Below are positions 37,585 to 45,119 of a stretch of 64,000 nt of DNA, piece by piece; the stretch's first letter is position 1; each line of letters begins with the position of its first letter. Made by a program: the position numbers and the translations under genes. This stretch comes from Larkinella insperata (GTDB taxonomy: Bacteria; Bacteroidota; Bacteroidia; Cytophagales; Spirosomataceae). Under the pieces are notes generated by a model. That model saw only the letters and a program-made list of their open reading frames with translations. It had not been told where the DNA came from and made no database searches. Location: positions 124,001 through 188,000 of the forward strand of contig NZ_CP110973.1 of NCBI RefSeq assembly GCF_026248825.1, given 5' to 3'.

Positions 37585-38529
37585 ATGCACGTTGTGAAAG
37601 AAGTAACTATTATTCCGGACTTTTCGAGAGAGTTGTATTGGTGGCGCCGGCTTCAAAAAGGCAATATATTGGCGTTCAAAGCCTTGATCAACGGATACAG
37701 TCAGTTACTTTTTTCGTTTGGCAGTAAGCATGTCCCGGATGCCGAGCTTGTAAAAAATTGCGTTCAGGAATTGTTTCTGGATATCTGGGACGGCCGGGAA
37801 AGTTTGACCGCAACGGCTGGCATTAAAACTTATTTGTTTGGATTGCTCCGGCGAAAAATCCAGCGTTCCCTTATAGCCAGACAAGGCGCTTTGCAATCGT
37901 TGGCTGATCCCGCGCACTTTTCCGTTGAATTTACCCTGGAAGCTGGCTTAACCGAAGACGAACCGGCGCGTACGGTAGTCGACACCTTGCGGCAACTGAT
38001 TGAACAACTGTCCCAACGCCAGCAGGAAGTTGTCTATCTGAAATACTTTCAGGAGTTAAACTGCGATCAGATTGCGGAAGTCGCCAGCCTTTCCTCCCCG
38101 GCGGTTTCCGAGTTGTTACAAACCGCCATCCGGCAGGTAAAATCGCAGTGGAAAGTGGTTTTTTCAGCCCAACCTACTCCGCCGAATATTGAGAAACTGC
38201 TCTGGAACGAATCGTTTCGAAAATGGGTGTTGAAACCCACGTCGGAAAGCGATGCCTTCTGGCACTGCTGGCGTATCTCGAACCCCGAACGGGTGGCCGA
38301 TTTGAAACTAGCGCGTACAGTCGTGTCTGCGTTGCAGGTGCGCGACCGGCAGATGCCCACATCTGAACAACAAGTTCTGGTAACCCAGACTCTCGCCCAA
38401 ATCAAGGTTCCGGTTCAACGCACCTACTCCTTTTTCTTTCGCTGGCAACCCGCAAACTGGTCAGTCTTTACCGAATTGTTGGTCAGCCTGGCCAAACGCT
38501 CCCGAAAAAACAAAGCGTCCCTGTCGTAG
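37585..38529 (+). CDS. ECF-type sigma factor fused to a FecR-like N-terminal anti-sigma domain
   Basis: A 314-residue protein. Residues about 25-95 are sigma-70 region 2 (FGSKHVPDAELVKNCVQELF, then LFLDIWDGRES). Residues about 137-188 are region 4 with a helix-turn-helix (LSQRQQEVVYLKYFQELNCD, IAEVASLSSPAVSELLQTAI). Such sigma factors are normally about 190 residues. Here about 120 more follow: NIEKLLWNESFRKWVLKPTS, ESDAFWHCW, and a helix ending near residue 274. This strongly resembles the cytoplasmic start of FecR-type anti-sigma factors of Bacteroidetes. There is no transmembrane helix or FecR periplasmic domain, and no separate fecR gene lies next to it. It converges with the hydrolase gene at 38583. 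Confidence 0.85.
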   Translation: MHVVKEVTIIPDFSRELYWWRRLQKGNILAFKALINGYSQLLFSFGSKHVPDAELVKNCVQELFLDIWDGRESLTATAGIKTYLFGLLRRKIQRSLIARQGALQSLADPAHFSVEFTLEAGLTEDEPARTVVDTLRQLIEQLSQRQQEVVYLKYFQELNCDQIAEVASLSSPAVSELLQTAIRQVKSQWKVVFSAQPTPPNIEKLLWNESFRKWVLKPTSESDAFWHCWRISNPERVADLKLARTVVSALQVRDRQMPTSEQQVLVTQTLAQIKVPVQRTYSFFFRWQPANWSVFTELLVSLAKRSRKNKASLS

Positions 38530-38582
38530 CTGAGGTTTCAGGACGAAAGCGGCTCATTGACAGGCAACAGCCTGGCTGGCTT

Positions 38583-39875
38583 TTATTTCAGCCAGCGGTC
38601 AAACCAGTCGAACGCATCGAGCTGCATGGCTTTGTCGAACTTGTGGTCGCCGTCATAATACCGTCCCGCGTACCGATCCCGCGCGCCCGCTTTCTCAAAG
38701 ACTTCTTTTAAAATTTGATCAGCGGCCTTCATTTCCGGCAACGTATACAATTCATCCTGGTTGTTGTTTTGAACCATTGTCGGAAGGGGTACGCGCAGCC
38801 CCAGAATTTCCGGAAACTCAAGGTATTTGGGCAATACCGGCACATACGTCATCCAGGTGTGGGTATACGATTTGTTGAGCAAAAAGTCATCCCAGGTCGT
38901 CATAAAGCCAACGCAGACGCAACATTTGATGCGCGAATCCAGACCCGCCAAGTAAACGGTTCGCAGTCCGCCACCCGACAAGCCCCCGCAACCCACCCGC
39001 TGCGGATCGACATCTTTTCTGGCGCACAGAATCGACAGCGCAACCTGATCTTCGGACAGAAAAACGCCCGGCCACGTGGTTCCGGCGCAGAACAGCGACT
39101 TGGACATGACGTGTTCGTGATCAGAAGACCATTGATTATAAACTTCGATGTTCTCCGCTTTCTCCGGGTCCGCGTCCGACTTGTCCTTGGTGCTCAATGG
39201 GCCATTCGGTAGTCCTGCGGTGTCCTCATACAGAACCCGTCGGCTCCCAAACGCAAATGCGTCGTTCACCATGACGACATAACCCCTTTTGGCAATTTCA
39301 TTGGCCCAGGCCCTGCCTTCATAATCGACAAGCTGATGCTCGGTGAGCAGCGGATGCTGATCATCCCCGGTTTTGACAATTTTCCGGTATCCGAAATATT
39401 TCTTACCCGCGTGGTCGTGGAGCGCCAATATAGCGGGCAGAGGTCCTTTGGCCTCTTTTGGTTTTAGCACCACGGCTTTTGCCGGGCTTCCGTACGGGAG
39501 TTGCCAGGTGAGTTCTTCGATGATCAACCCGTCGTATTCGAATGTTCGGTCGATCTGCACCTTGGGGGTAGGCGGTTGAGGAGGAGCGGACAAGTATTCC
39601 CGGGTTTTGCTGACGGCTTCCTTTTTCCAGCTAGCCAATTGTTCGCGTTTCCACCGGGGGTTTCGGAAGGAAAGAGAAGGCTGGCCATGAAGCGAAGCCG
39701 CCCAGGGGCCGTATGCTCCAATGATGCTCTTTTTGTCGGCGATCGTTTTAGGTGGCATCGGATTGGGATGGCTTTCGGCGCCTGCATCAACCTCCGTTAA
39801 GGACGGCAAAAAAGGGACGGTACTGGTCAGTAATGACGATTTAATGAACCTTCTGCGGGTTTGGTTGTCTTTCAT
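38583..39875 (-). CDS. Exported alpha/beta hydrolase (dienelactone hydrolase/acetyl-esterase type) with Tat-like signal
   Basis: A 430-residue hydrolase. The N-terminus TRRRFIKSSLLTSTVPFLP resembles a twin-arginine signal. AILALHDHAGKKYFGYRK has the oxyanion region, GCGGLSGGGLRTVYLAG the nucleophile elbow (GLSGGG, Ser about 304), and DGDHKFDKAMQLDAFDWF the catalytic His near the end. It belongs to the large secreted abhydrolase groups that deacetylate or cleave esters of plant or microbial compounds. The specific substrate cannot be told. Confidence 0.85.
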   Translation of the reverse strand: MKDNQTRRRFIKSSLLTSTVPFLPSLTEVDAGAESHPNPMPPKTIADKKSIIGAYGPWAASLHGQPSLSFRNPRWKREQLASWKKEAVSKTREYLSAPPQPPTPKVQIDRTFEYDGLIIEELTWQLPYGSPAKAVVLKPKEAKGPLPAILALHDHAGKKYFGYRKIVKTGDDQHPLLTEHQLVDYEGRAWANEIAKRGYVVMVNDAFAFGSRRVLYEDTAGLPNGPLSTKDKSDADPEKAENIEVYNQWSSDHEHVMSKSLFCAGTTWPGVFLSEDQVALSILCARKDVDPQRVGCGGLSGGGLRTVYLAGLDSRIKCCVCVGFMTTWDDFLLNKSYTHTWMTYVPVLPKYLEFPEILGLRVPLPTMVQNNNQDELYTLPEMKAADQILKEVFEKAGARDRYAGRYYDGDHKFDKAMQLDAFDWFDRWLK

Positions 39876-39995
39876 TTCGGGTTATAGGATCTCGTTTTAC
39901 AACCAAAGATATTCTTCCTGAAACAAAAGAAAACAGCGCATCCGGCGAATTTAGTAAAGTACCCATTTAATCCTACCGCTTCATCTAAAAAACAC

Positions 39996-40019
39996 AAAAA
40001 GGCAGTTGGGAACTGCCTT
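39996..40019 (-). terminator. Terminator after the small acidic protein gene
   Basis: Minus strand AAGGCAGTT, CCC loop, AACTGCCTT (perfect 9 bp), then TTTGTGTTTTTT. It supports transcription of the short gene at 40043-40237. Confidence 0.8.
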
Positions 40020-40042
40020 CTAAGTTTATAAATGGGTGTGCG

Positions 40043-40237
40043 TTAGCCCCGATTTCCAATGGAAATATTGGTTCCCGGCTCCGTATCGTCCGCATCGGTT
40101 CCTTTGTCGGGTTCGAGCGTATCGGTTGTGTCTTCCTGCGGGTTATCCGCCGGATCCATCAGCTCCGGTTTGGTTTCCAGTCCAATGGCATCCTGGTGTC
40201 CGCTTTCGTCAATTCGTTCCGGTCGATTCGTATCCAT
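40043..40237 (-). CDS. Small acidic protein, hypothetical
   Basis: A 64-residue, highly polar protein (MDTNRPERIDESGHQDAIGL at the start) rich in D, E, T and P, with no hydrophobic segment; probably disordered. A good terminator lies 24 bp after the stop on the same strand, which supports a real gene. Function unknown; it stands alone between two hydrolase genes. Confidence 0.6.
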   Translation of the reverse strand: MDTNRPERIDESGHQDAIGLETKPELMDPADNPQEDTTDTLEPDKGTDADDTEPGTNISIGNRG

Positions 40238-40401
40238 GAGTTTGTAATGTCTTTATTGCGTAACCACGGCTTTGTTAGAATGTTTATCCGTCTATCCACG
40301 GTTTCGCCTGAACACTAGACCACCCGGAACGGTTATGTGCCTGATTGCAGAGTTTAACAAGCCGGCGGAAACCTCCGTACGGGGTCAGGCGTTATAAGAG
40401 T

Positions 40402-41337
40402 ATGAAGTTGTTTTTGCGTGTCCTACGTTGGGCTTTTATCATTCTTGCTGTTCTGTTTGCGGGTCTGCTCACGGCGGCTCACTGGGTCGATTCGCGAGAT
40501 AGTGACGCCGAAATTGCCGAAGATTTTCGCGATGCCCCGGTTCATCCCGTCGTTCACCGGTATACGGTAAACGGCCGCACCATCCGCTACATGGAGACCG
40601 AAGAAGCCGGTCAGGATACACTCCCGGTCGTGTTGTTTGTGCACGGTGCCCCGAGTTCGTCTTCTTTTTTCAGTAACTTTTTCAAGGACACAACCTTGCT
40701 CAACCGCGCCCACCTGGTGGCGGTTGACCGGCCGGGCTACGGGTACTCGGATTTTGGCCGGGTTGAAACGTCGATCATCAAACAGGCCAAGCTTTTGCAA
40801 CCCCTGATTGATCGGTACCGGAAAGCGGCTTTCTTCATGATTGTGGGGTCCTCCTACGGCGGCTCGGTTTCGGCCCGGCTGGCTATGAATAACCCGGACC
40901 TGATCGATCACGTGGTTTTTGTCTCTTCGGCTCTGGGGCCGGGGCTGGAACGGACTTACCCCATCAGCTATTTTATCGATAAACCACCCCTGCGCTGGCT
41001 CATGCCGCCTTTGTTGATGCTGGCCAACGACGAAAAGCTGGCCCACCGCAAGGCGCTGACCGAGATCCTGCCCGACTGGCACAAAATCAAAGCCGCCGTG
41101 ACGTTTCTGCACGGCCAGCGTGACGACCTGGTCTATCCCACGAACGTGTCTTTTGCCCGCTCGCATCTGGTCAACGCTGATTCAAAGGAGTTTCTGTTGC
41201 CCGAAAACCGCCACGATATTGTATTCAACAAGCGGGAGTACATGACCGAAATCATCGTCAATATCCTCAACGCATACGCCCACTCGAACAAACCCCAGAA
41301 AAGTCAGCCGAAGGTTTACCTGACAGCCTCCCATTAA
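40402..41337 (+). CDS. Membrane-anchored alpha/beta hydrolase
   Basis: A 311-residue protein. The start at ATG 40402 puts a single N-terminal membrane anchor at residues 5-27 (LRVLRWAFIILAVLFAGLL). The hydrolase domain has FVHGAPSSSSFF (oxyanion), VDRPGYGYSDFG, VGSSYGGSVSA (nucleophile GSSYGG) and ENRHDIVF (catalytic His). The domain should face the periplasm. The GH130 gene follows after 2 bp, so the pair is co-transcribed. The substrate is unknown. Confidence 0.88.
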   Translation: MKLFLRVLRWAFIILAVLFAGLLTAAHWVDSRDSDAEIAEDFRDAPVHPVVHRYTVNGRTIRYMETEEAGQDTLPVVLFVHGAPSSSSFFSNFFKDTTLLNRAHLVAVDRPGYGYSDFGRVETSIIKQAKLLQPLIDRYRKAAFFMIVGSSYGGSVSARLAMNNPDLIDHVVFVSSALGPGLERTYPISYFIDKPPLRWLMPPLLMLANDEKLAHRKALTEILPDWHKIKAAVTFLHGQRDDLVYPTNVSFARSHLVNADSKEFLLPENRHDIVFNKREYMTEIIVNILNAYAHSNKPQKSQPKVYLTASH

Positions 41338-41339
41338 CC

Positions 41340-42368
41340 ATGAAGAATTACCAGCTCCGCCGACTGTCCGACCAGCCCATTCTTACAGCCGCTGATGTCA
41401 AGCCCTCGCATCCGCAGTTTCAGGTGATGGGCGCCTTCAACCCCGCAGCCTGCTGGTTTGGCGACGAAGTGCTGCTGCTGCTGCGGGTAGCCGAAGCCGT
41501 GGAAGCGCAGCCGGGTAAGATTCATGTGCCGGTTGTGCAGGCCCAGGATGGCCAGTTTCAGTTGATCATTAAAAGCTTTTCCGAACCGGAAGGAGATTAT
41601 GACCCGCGGGTTCTTCAGATCGACAACCAGGCTTATCTAACATCGTTGAGCCACCTGCGGCTGGCCCGGAGCAAAGACGGTATCAACTTCACGGTCGACG
41701 AAAAACCGTTTGTCTTTCCGGAGCGCACGGATGAGTCATTTGGCGTCGAAGATGCCCGGATTACTCTCCTGGATGGGAAATACTGGATTACCTACACGGC
41801 GGTTTCGGAAAACGGTCCGGGTGTGGGGCTGGCCGTTACAACGGATTTTGTGACGCTGGAACGGAAAGGCATGATTATTCCGCCCCCCAACAAAGACGCC
41901 AGTTTGTTTCCGCAGAAAATCAACGGTTATTATTACATGCTCCACCGGCCAATGGTTAGCGACATTGGAAAGCCGTCGGTCTGGCTGGCCCGCTCGCCCG
42001 ACGGTATTCACTGGGGCGACAACCAGTTTGTGTTCGGAGCCGCCGGTTCGGAGTGGGAGTACCTGAAAATTGGCGCCGGACCCGAACCCATTCTGACGGA
42101 CGAAGGCTGGCTGGTCTGCTACCACGGCGCGAGCGTCGGTCACGAGTATTCGCTGGCGCTGGCCCTGCTCGACCGCGACGATCCGAGCCGCGTTCTCGAC
42201 CGCTCAACCGTTCCGCTTCTGGAACCGGAGCTGGAATGGGAACGGGTCGGTTTTTTCCCCAACGTCGTTTTCTCCAACGGCTGGGTCAAAATGCCGGATG
42301 GCCGGATTCTGGTTTACTACGGAGCTGCGGATTACTGCGTGGGCGTCGCCGAACTGGTCACGGTTTAG
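41340..42368 (+). CDS. GH130-family glycoside phosphorylase/hydrolase
   Basis: A 342-residue five-bladed beta-propeller enzyme. GAFNPAACWF (31-40), DYDPRVLQI (87-95), FGVEDARITLLDGKYWITYT (134-153), PNKDASLFPQKI (183-194), YMLHRP (199-204), IGAGPEPI (245-252), YHGAS and VGFFPNVVFSNG match GH130. The family phosphorolyses beta-mannosides (for example mannose-beta-1,4-N-acetylglucosamine or mannooligosaccharides) to mannose-1-phosphate; some members hydrolyse beta-1,2-mannosides. Its stop codon overlaps that of the convergent MFS gene (bases TTAG). No transporter for mannosides is adjacent. Confidence 0.92.
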   Translation: MKNYQLRRLSDQPILTAADVKPSHPQFQVMGAFNPAACWFGDEVLLLLRVAEAVEAQPGKIHVPVVQAQDGQFQLIIKSFSEPEGDYDPRVLQIDNQAYLTSLSHLRLARSKDGINFTVDEKPFVFPERTDESFGVEDARITLLDGKYWITYTAVSENGPGVGLAVTTDFVTLERKGMIIPPPNKDASLFPQKINGYYYMLHRPMVSDIGKPSVWLARSPDGIHWGDNQFVFGAAGSEWEYLKIGAGPEPILTDEGWLVCYHGASVGHEYSLALALLDRDDPSRVLDRSTVPLLEPELEWERVGFFPNVVFSNGWVKMPDGRILVYYGAADYCVGVAELVTV

Positions 42369-43648
42369 CGCGTTGGCACCGTCTGACCGCCCGTTCCTGA
42401 GGCTTCTTTCGCGGCCTCAGCCGCCTGTTTTCTAACGACGTATTGATTGATGCTGTACATCATCAGGATTGTGACCAGCATGGTAGCCGCGACGATGTAC
42501 CCCAACCAGTCATACCCCTCCAGTTTCCCGCTGGCCGACTGCACCACAATCAGGCTGGCCACCACGGAGGCCACCCCGCCCGAAATCTGTTGTACCGACG
42601 AATTGATGCCCATGTAGGCCCCCCGGTCCTGTGGGTCCGGAACCGCCGAAACTAGTGCTCCCGACGACACCATCCGGGCCGAAATACCGGCAAATAGCAA
42701 CACGTTTATGGCCATGATCTGCCAGAGCGGTGTGACCCCGAGATTGCAATACGCAATGGTTACGAGCATACCCCAGATGGAAGCGTAGAGAAACAGCGGG
42801 AACTTGCCAATTTTGTCGCTGAGTTTGCCCGCCAACGGTCCGATGATGATGGCAGAAACCCCGGTGACCATGTAAATCAGCGGCAGATCAGCCTGCGAAA
42901 TTCCAAGATTATAAATGGCAAAGGCGCTTCCGAACGGCATCATCATAAAGCCGCCCGTAGCCAGCAGCGTCGTACTGGCAAAACCCCGGAGGTAGCTCGG
43001 CCGCGAAACCGTGTGGAGCAAATGCTGAAACGGGTTGCGGTCCGATTTGATTTTCAGGTGGGCATTAACCGGCTTCATGTACACCGCAATGGCAATGCCG
43101 ACCAGTACGCTGACGCCCACAATCAGCAGAAACGGCGCGTGCCAGCCCAGGTTGTTGGCCAGGTACAAGCCCAGCGGAATGCCCAGCACCTGGCTGGCCG
43201 CAAAAGCCGTCTGGATAACGCCCATCACCCGGCCGCGCACCTGCCACGCAAACAGATCGGTAACAATGGCAAACGCGATGGACCCGATAACCCCGCCGAA
43301 AAGTCCGGTAATGATCCGGGCGACCAGCAGAAACGGATAGTCGGGGGCAATGCCGCAAAGCAGCGTCCCGATAACGAAACCGCTGTAGAAGAACAACAGC
43401 AGATTTTTGCGGTCGTAGCGGTCGGCAAATCCAGCCGTCAGCAACCCCGCTGTCCCGGCGCTGAAGGCGTAGGCCGAGACCACCCACCCGAACTGCGTGG
43501 TGGTGATGTTCAGTTCAGACAACAGTTGAGCGCCCAGGGGCGAAAGCACCATAAAATCCAGAATGACCGTAAACTGGATGAAAGCCAGCATCCCAATGAT
43601 GCCTTTTTCGTAGGTTGTAAAAGCGGTTTTTGGTTCAGCGGTTTGCAT
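42365..43648 (-). CDS. MFS efflux transporter
   Basis: A 427-residue, 12-helix major facilitator. LGWVV-type opening here is TQFGWVVSAYAFSAG, GFADRYDRKN is the loop 2-3 motif, and the ARIITGLFGGVIGS stretch corresponds to the AraJ-type drug/sugar exporter group. The tetR-like gene lies 27 bp upstream on the same strand and probably controls it, implying efflux of a small molecule that the regulator senses. Confidence 0.88.
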   Translation of the reverse strand: MQTAEPKTAFTTYEKGIIGMLAFIQFTVILDFMVLSPLGAQLLSELNITTTQFGWVVSAYAFSAGTAGLLTAGFADRYDRKNLLLFFYSGFVIGTLLCGIAPDYPFLLVARIITGLFGGVIGSIAFAIVTDLFAWQVRGRVMGVIQTAFAASQVLGIPLGLYLANNLGWHAPFLLIVGVSVLVGIAIAVYMKPVNAHLKIKSDRNPFQHLLHTVSRPSYLRGFASTTLLATGGFMMMPFGSAFAIYNLGISQADLPLIYMVTGVSAIIIGPLAGKLSDKIGKFPLFLYASIWGMLVTIAYCNLGVTPLWQIMAINVLLFAGISARMVSSGALVSAVPDPQDRGAYMGINSSVQQISGGVASVVASLIVVQSASGKLEGYDWLGYIVAATMLVTILMMYSINQYVVRKQAAEAAKEASGTGGQTVPTR

Positions 43649-43675
43649 GTTCAGGGTATTTGTTATAGGGTGTTA

Positions 43676-44257
43676 TCAGGGCTTCAATGCTTTCAAAACC
43701 AGCCTTAGAGTGTCATCCAGCAGTTTCTCATTCAACTCAAACTTCCCCCAGCTTGGCGACTGATGAAACTTAATCAGTTGGTAAATAGGGGCGTAAGCGA
43801 TTGACCAGTAGACTTCAATCGGTAACTTGACCAGCTCTTTGCGCTCGATGGCGTTTGTTACGAAAACCTTCATCACGGCCGAAAACGGATTCTTTGCCTC
43901 GCCCTGGAATTTCTCGTGGAAAGGCGAATGCCGCATTTGCTCCATGAAATGCATTCGAAGCGGGTATTTCAGACAATACTTAACCCGGTTGACCCATTGA
44001 ATGCGCAACCCTTCTTCAAAGTGCATCTCCGGGTCAAAACCTTTCAGGGTCTCGGTACTCATAAGCTGCATTTCTTCGAAGTAAATTTGCCGGATCAGGT
44101 CTTCGCGGTCTTTGAAGTAGATATAGATTGTAGCCGGTGATACGCCCGCAGCCTTCGCCAGTTTCTGCATACTCAGGCCATCAAAGCCCTCCCGCACGAT
44201 CATTTCAATCGCCTTTTCCCGGATGGCCAGTTCCTTTGCTTCGTCCCGTAATCGCAT
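43676..44257 (-). CDS. TetR-family transcriptional regulator
   Basis: A 193-residue repressor. The N-terminal helix-turn-helix AGVSPATIYIYFKDREDLIR follows KLAK; the rest is an all-helical ligand-binding domain. It is the first gene of a two-gene unit with the MFS pump 27 bp downstream. A near-perfect 22-bp palindrome (44269-44290) lies 12 bp before its start codon and is the likely operator, so it should repress itself and the pump until the ligand binds. Confidence 0.92.
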   Translation of the reverse strand: MRLRDEAKELAIREKAIEMIVREGFDGLSMQKLAKAAGVSPATIYIYFKDREDLIRQIYFEEMQLMSTETLKGFDPEMHFEEGLRIQWVNRVKYCLKYPLRMHFMEQMRHSPFHEKFQGEAKNPFSAVMKVFVTNAIERKELVKLPIEVYWSIAYAPIYQLIKFHQSPSWGKFELNEKLLDDTLRLVLKALKP

Positions 44258-44268
44258 AACGAATCAAA

Positions 44269-44290
44269 AATAAACGAACGTTCTTTTATT
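44269..44290. promoter_or_regulatory. TetR operator palindrome
   Basis: AATAAACGAAC | GTTCTTTTATT: 22 bp, one mismatched pair, centred 22 bp upstream of the tetR-like start. The core CGAACGTTC is typical for TetR-family sites. Confidence 0.7.
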
Positions 44291-44350
44291 AAATAATCAG
44301 ATGGATTAATTTTACGTTAAAAGCGCGACTCGGAATTTTCAATCAACCAA

Positions 44351-45025
44351 CTACCTTCCCAACCGATAGCGCCGTTCAATTTCTTCCATAGTCAGCGCTT
44401 TGTATTCTACTCCCAGCCGTTTGGCGTTTTCCTCGACGGTTTGCGTAAAGCCGGCTTCCTTCCGGCGCTTATTCACGGTGGCCGGGCTTTCGATGGGCCA
44501 GATAAAACATTCCTGCTTGCCTTGATCGGCTTTCAGGGGATAACAGGTGGCCTGTGTGCCGTAGATTTGCGGTTTGCGCTGCTCCATCAACAGACGGTCT
44601 TGCATCATAGCCACCAGCGACATCGGCAGCTCACCCGCCTGACCGGCTTTTTCGATGAGTGGGAAATAGTCAGAAATCTCCGGCGAGTGCTGGATGACGT
44701 ACCAGGCGGCAACGTTTGTGGGTTTACCGACCAGCGTACTCCCCGGATACCCGTGCGTTTTGATGATGTCCTTCACGCGAATCAGGTTAAGACTATCGAT
44801 CCGGTTCTGGAGTTCCCAGAGCTTGCCGGATAGGTTTTCCTTGATCTGAAGAGCCGCCATCAGACTATCAGCCAGTTTCCGATTTTTGGGGTACTCCGCA
44901 AAGTAGGCCCGGTATTGTTGGTCCAGTACGTACATGCTGTCCAGTTCCCGCTTCAGCGAAGCGTTAATCTGACCAAAGCCCAGCAACGGGCACGCCCAAA
45001 AGACACTCAATATAATCTGTTTCAT
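44351..45025 (-). CDS. DUF6624-like exported protein
   Basis: A 224-residue protein with a short signal peptide (SVFWACPLLGFGQ). The core matches the DUF6624 pattern: the ENLSGKLWELQNRID helix, KTHGYPGSTLVGKPTNVAAWYVIQHS, a MMQDRLLMEQRKPQIYGTQ segment (quoted in part), which is the conserved DR...GxPQxYGTQ-type signature. The function of the family is unknown. It lies divergent from the S9 peptidase gene. Confidence 0.78.
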   Translation of the reverse strand: MKQIILSVFWACPLLGFGQINASLKRELDSMYVLDQQYRAYFAEYPKNRKLADSLMAALQIKENLSGKLWELQNRIDSLNLIRVKDIIKTHGYPGSTLVGKPTNVAAWYVIQHSPEISDYFPLIEKAGQAGELPMSLVAMMQDRLLMEQRKPQIYGTQATCYPLKADQGKQECFIWPIESPATVNKRRKEAGFTQTVEENAKRLGVEYKALTMEEIERRYRLGR

Positions 45026-45119
45026 GCGGGATGTAATGTTTTACGGCATTCTACGCATTATACCCTACAAAAACTAACGCGAATTTTGTAAATTAGTCAG
45101 TTGTTAACCCAGTTACCCT

